Origin: DASSUW01 sp963774155
Lineage (GTDB): Bacteria; Actinomycetota; Thermoleophilia; Solirubrobacterales; Solirubrobacteraceae
Assembly: GCA_963774155.1 (NCBI GenBank)
Contig: CAVZDW010000005.1
Span: 212,805-276,804 of the forward strand
Direction of reading: 5' to 3'
DNA: 64,000 nucleotides
Of this stretch, positions 63,440 to 64,000 are shown piece by piece. Each line of letters opens with the position of its first letter. Within the stretch, counting starts at the first letter, position 1. The notes beneath the pieces are model-generated. The model did no database searches. It was not told the DNA's origin and was given only the letters and a program-made list of their open reading frames with translations. Made by a program: the position numbers and the translations under genes.

Positions 63440-63924
63440 TCACACCCGGTCCGCGGCGGAGGCCGACTCCCACTTGCCGTCGACGGCCTCGTAAGGGCGC
63501 GCGATCTCGACGAGCGTGCCGTTCGCGCTGTCCGCGAGTACCCACGTCCATCGCTGCCACGGCATCGTGGGATCCGACGACACCTCACCCGTCGTGCTGA
63601 CGCCGGCTTCGTTGAGGCGCTCGAGCGTCTCCTCGGGGTTGTCGGTCGTGAAGCAAATGTGATGCACGCCCTCGCCGTGCTTGGCCAGCCGGCGGCCGAG
63701 CGGGCTGTCGGTGCCGGCTCCATCAGCTGGATCTCCGCGCCGCCCGGGTTGACAAACGTGGCCCAGCGCATCCGATCCTCGCCACCCTCGAACGCGTCGT
63801 AGCGCACGATCCGCTGTTGGAGCTGCTTCGGATCGAGGATCTCCAGCAGCTTCGTCCAGCCCTCGATCGCCTGGTCGAGGTCCTTGACCAGTAGGCAGAC
63901 GTGGGCAAGGGGCCCGCTTGGCAT
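63440..63924 (-). pseudogene. VOC-family (glyoxalase-like) protein, frameshifted here
   Basis: ATG 63924 follows AAGGAAGG. The first half is MPSGPLAHVCLLVKDLDQAI, then EGGEDRMRWATFVNPGGAEI and QLMEPA. A missing base near 63714 shifts the frame; the second half is HHICFTTDNPEETLERLNEA, PWQRWTWVLADSANGTLVEI and ARPYEAVDGKWESASAADRV. Together they make two beta-alpha-beta-beta-beta units of a VOC dimer subunit, with His and Glu metal ligands (HV and EI, HH and EI) in place. The corrected product has 161 residues. It could be a dioxygenase, isomerase or fosfomycin-type enzyme. An AACGAACGTT palindrome upstream at about 63974-63983 may be an operator. Confidence 0.87.
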
Positions 63925-64000
63925 GGCAGCCTTCCTTCTCGACGTTGGCCAGCCGCCCGGCGACGGCCGTGAACGAACGTTATCAACCAATCGACCGTTT

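Noticed and set aside
1..64000. CRISPR arrays, tRNA genes, transposases
   Set aside because: I looked for regularly spaced repeats, cloverleaf-like tRNA segments and transposase motifs and saw none I could defend.

Overview
The window is chromosomal DNA from a very GC-rich bacterium. Third-codon positions are almost all G or C, starts are often GTG, and genes are packed closely on both strands. The gene content points to Actinobacteria and most likely to the Solirubrobacterales (Thermoleophilia): deazaflavin- and F420-type oxidoreductases, SARP/BTAD and LuxR regulators, MMPL transporters, TIR-STAND-WD40 proteins, and many small secreted proteins. That placement is inferred from family content; there is no rRNA or tRNA gene in the window to test it. 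I found no tRNA, CRISPR array, intact transposase or prophage module.

Layout. 1-9.1 kb holds hypothetical genes, two small beta-type proteins, a methyltransferase, a TetR repressor divergent from a deazaflavin-dependent oxidoreductase, a double-PAS histidine kinase, a secreted protein fusing three phosphoesterase domains, and a scar where the 3' ends of an MMPL gene and a LuxR regulator meet. 9.1-25.8 kb is a housekeeping and envelope stretch. It contains methyltransferase, secreted beta-propeller, DUF4240, polysaccharide deacetylase, membrane protein, decayed glycosyltransferase, HD-domain/LuxR regulator, flavin monooxygenase, MMPL transporter, ABC exporter, universal stress protein, PrsW protease and small secreted proteins. 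25.8-33.1 kb is the most unusual region. A tryptophan-rich 59-residue ORF, a TIR-TPR protein, a secreted Ig-like protein and a giant TIR-STAND-WD40 protein lie in one minus-strand array, and a second, diverged copy of the secreted protein faces them across a 21-bp inverted repeat.

33-51 kb carries a GNAT acetyltransferase, two CNNM/CorC-type membrane proteins with a structured-looking leader, a mostly empty 0.8-kb stretch, a GDPD, two more methyltransferases, two alpha/beta and dimeric-barrel type proteins, a second HD/LuxR regulator and secreted proteins. It also has two genes sharing a repeated leader, and an SRPBCC/SARP pair. 51-58 kb is a metabolic block. An LLM flavin oxidoreductase converges on a translationally coupled five-gene operon (acyl-CoA ligase, SDR, acyl-CoA dehydrogenase, enoyl-CoA hydratase, LLM oxidoreductase), apparently acting on a CoA-activated acid. 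Two coupled LuxR regulators lie just upstream, divergent. 60-64 kb holds a TetR regulator, a tandem EVE-like protein, a 40-residue ORF coupled to an alpha/beta hydrolase, and a VOC protein.

A caution for the whole window: about nine otherwise normal genes carry a single-nucleotide frameshift or an in-frame stop, mostly in short G/C runs. Several of these are probably sequence errors. The glycosyltransferase remnant and the MMPL/LuxR scar are truncated as well and look like genuine decay.
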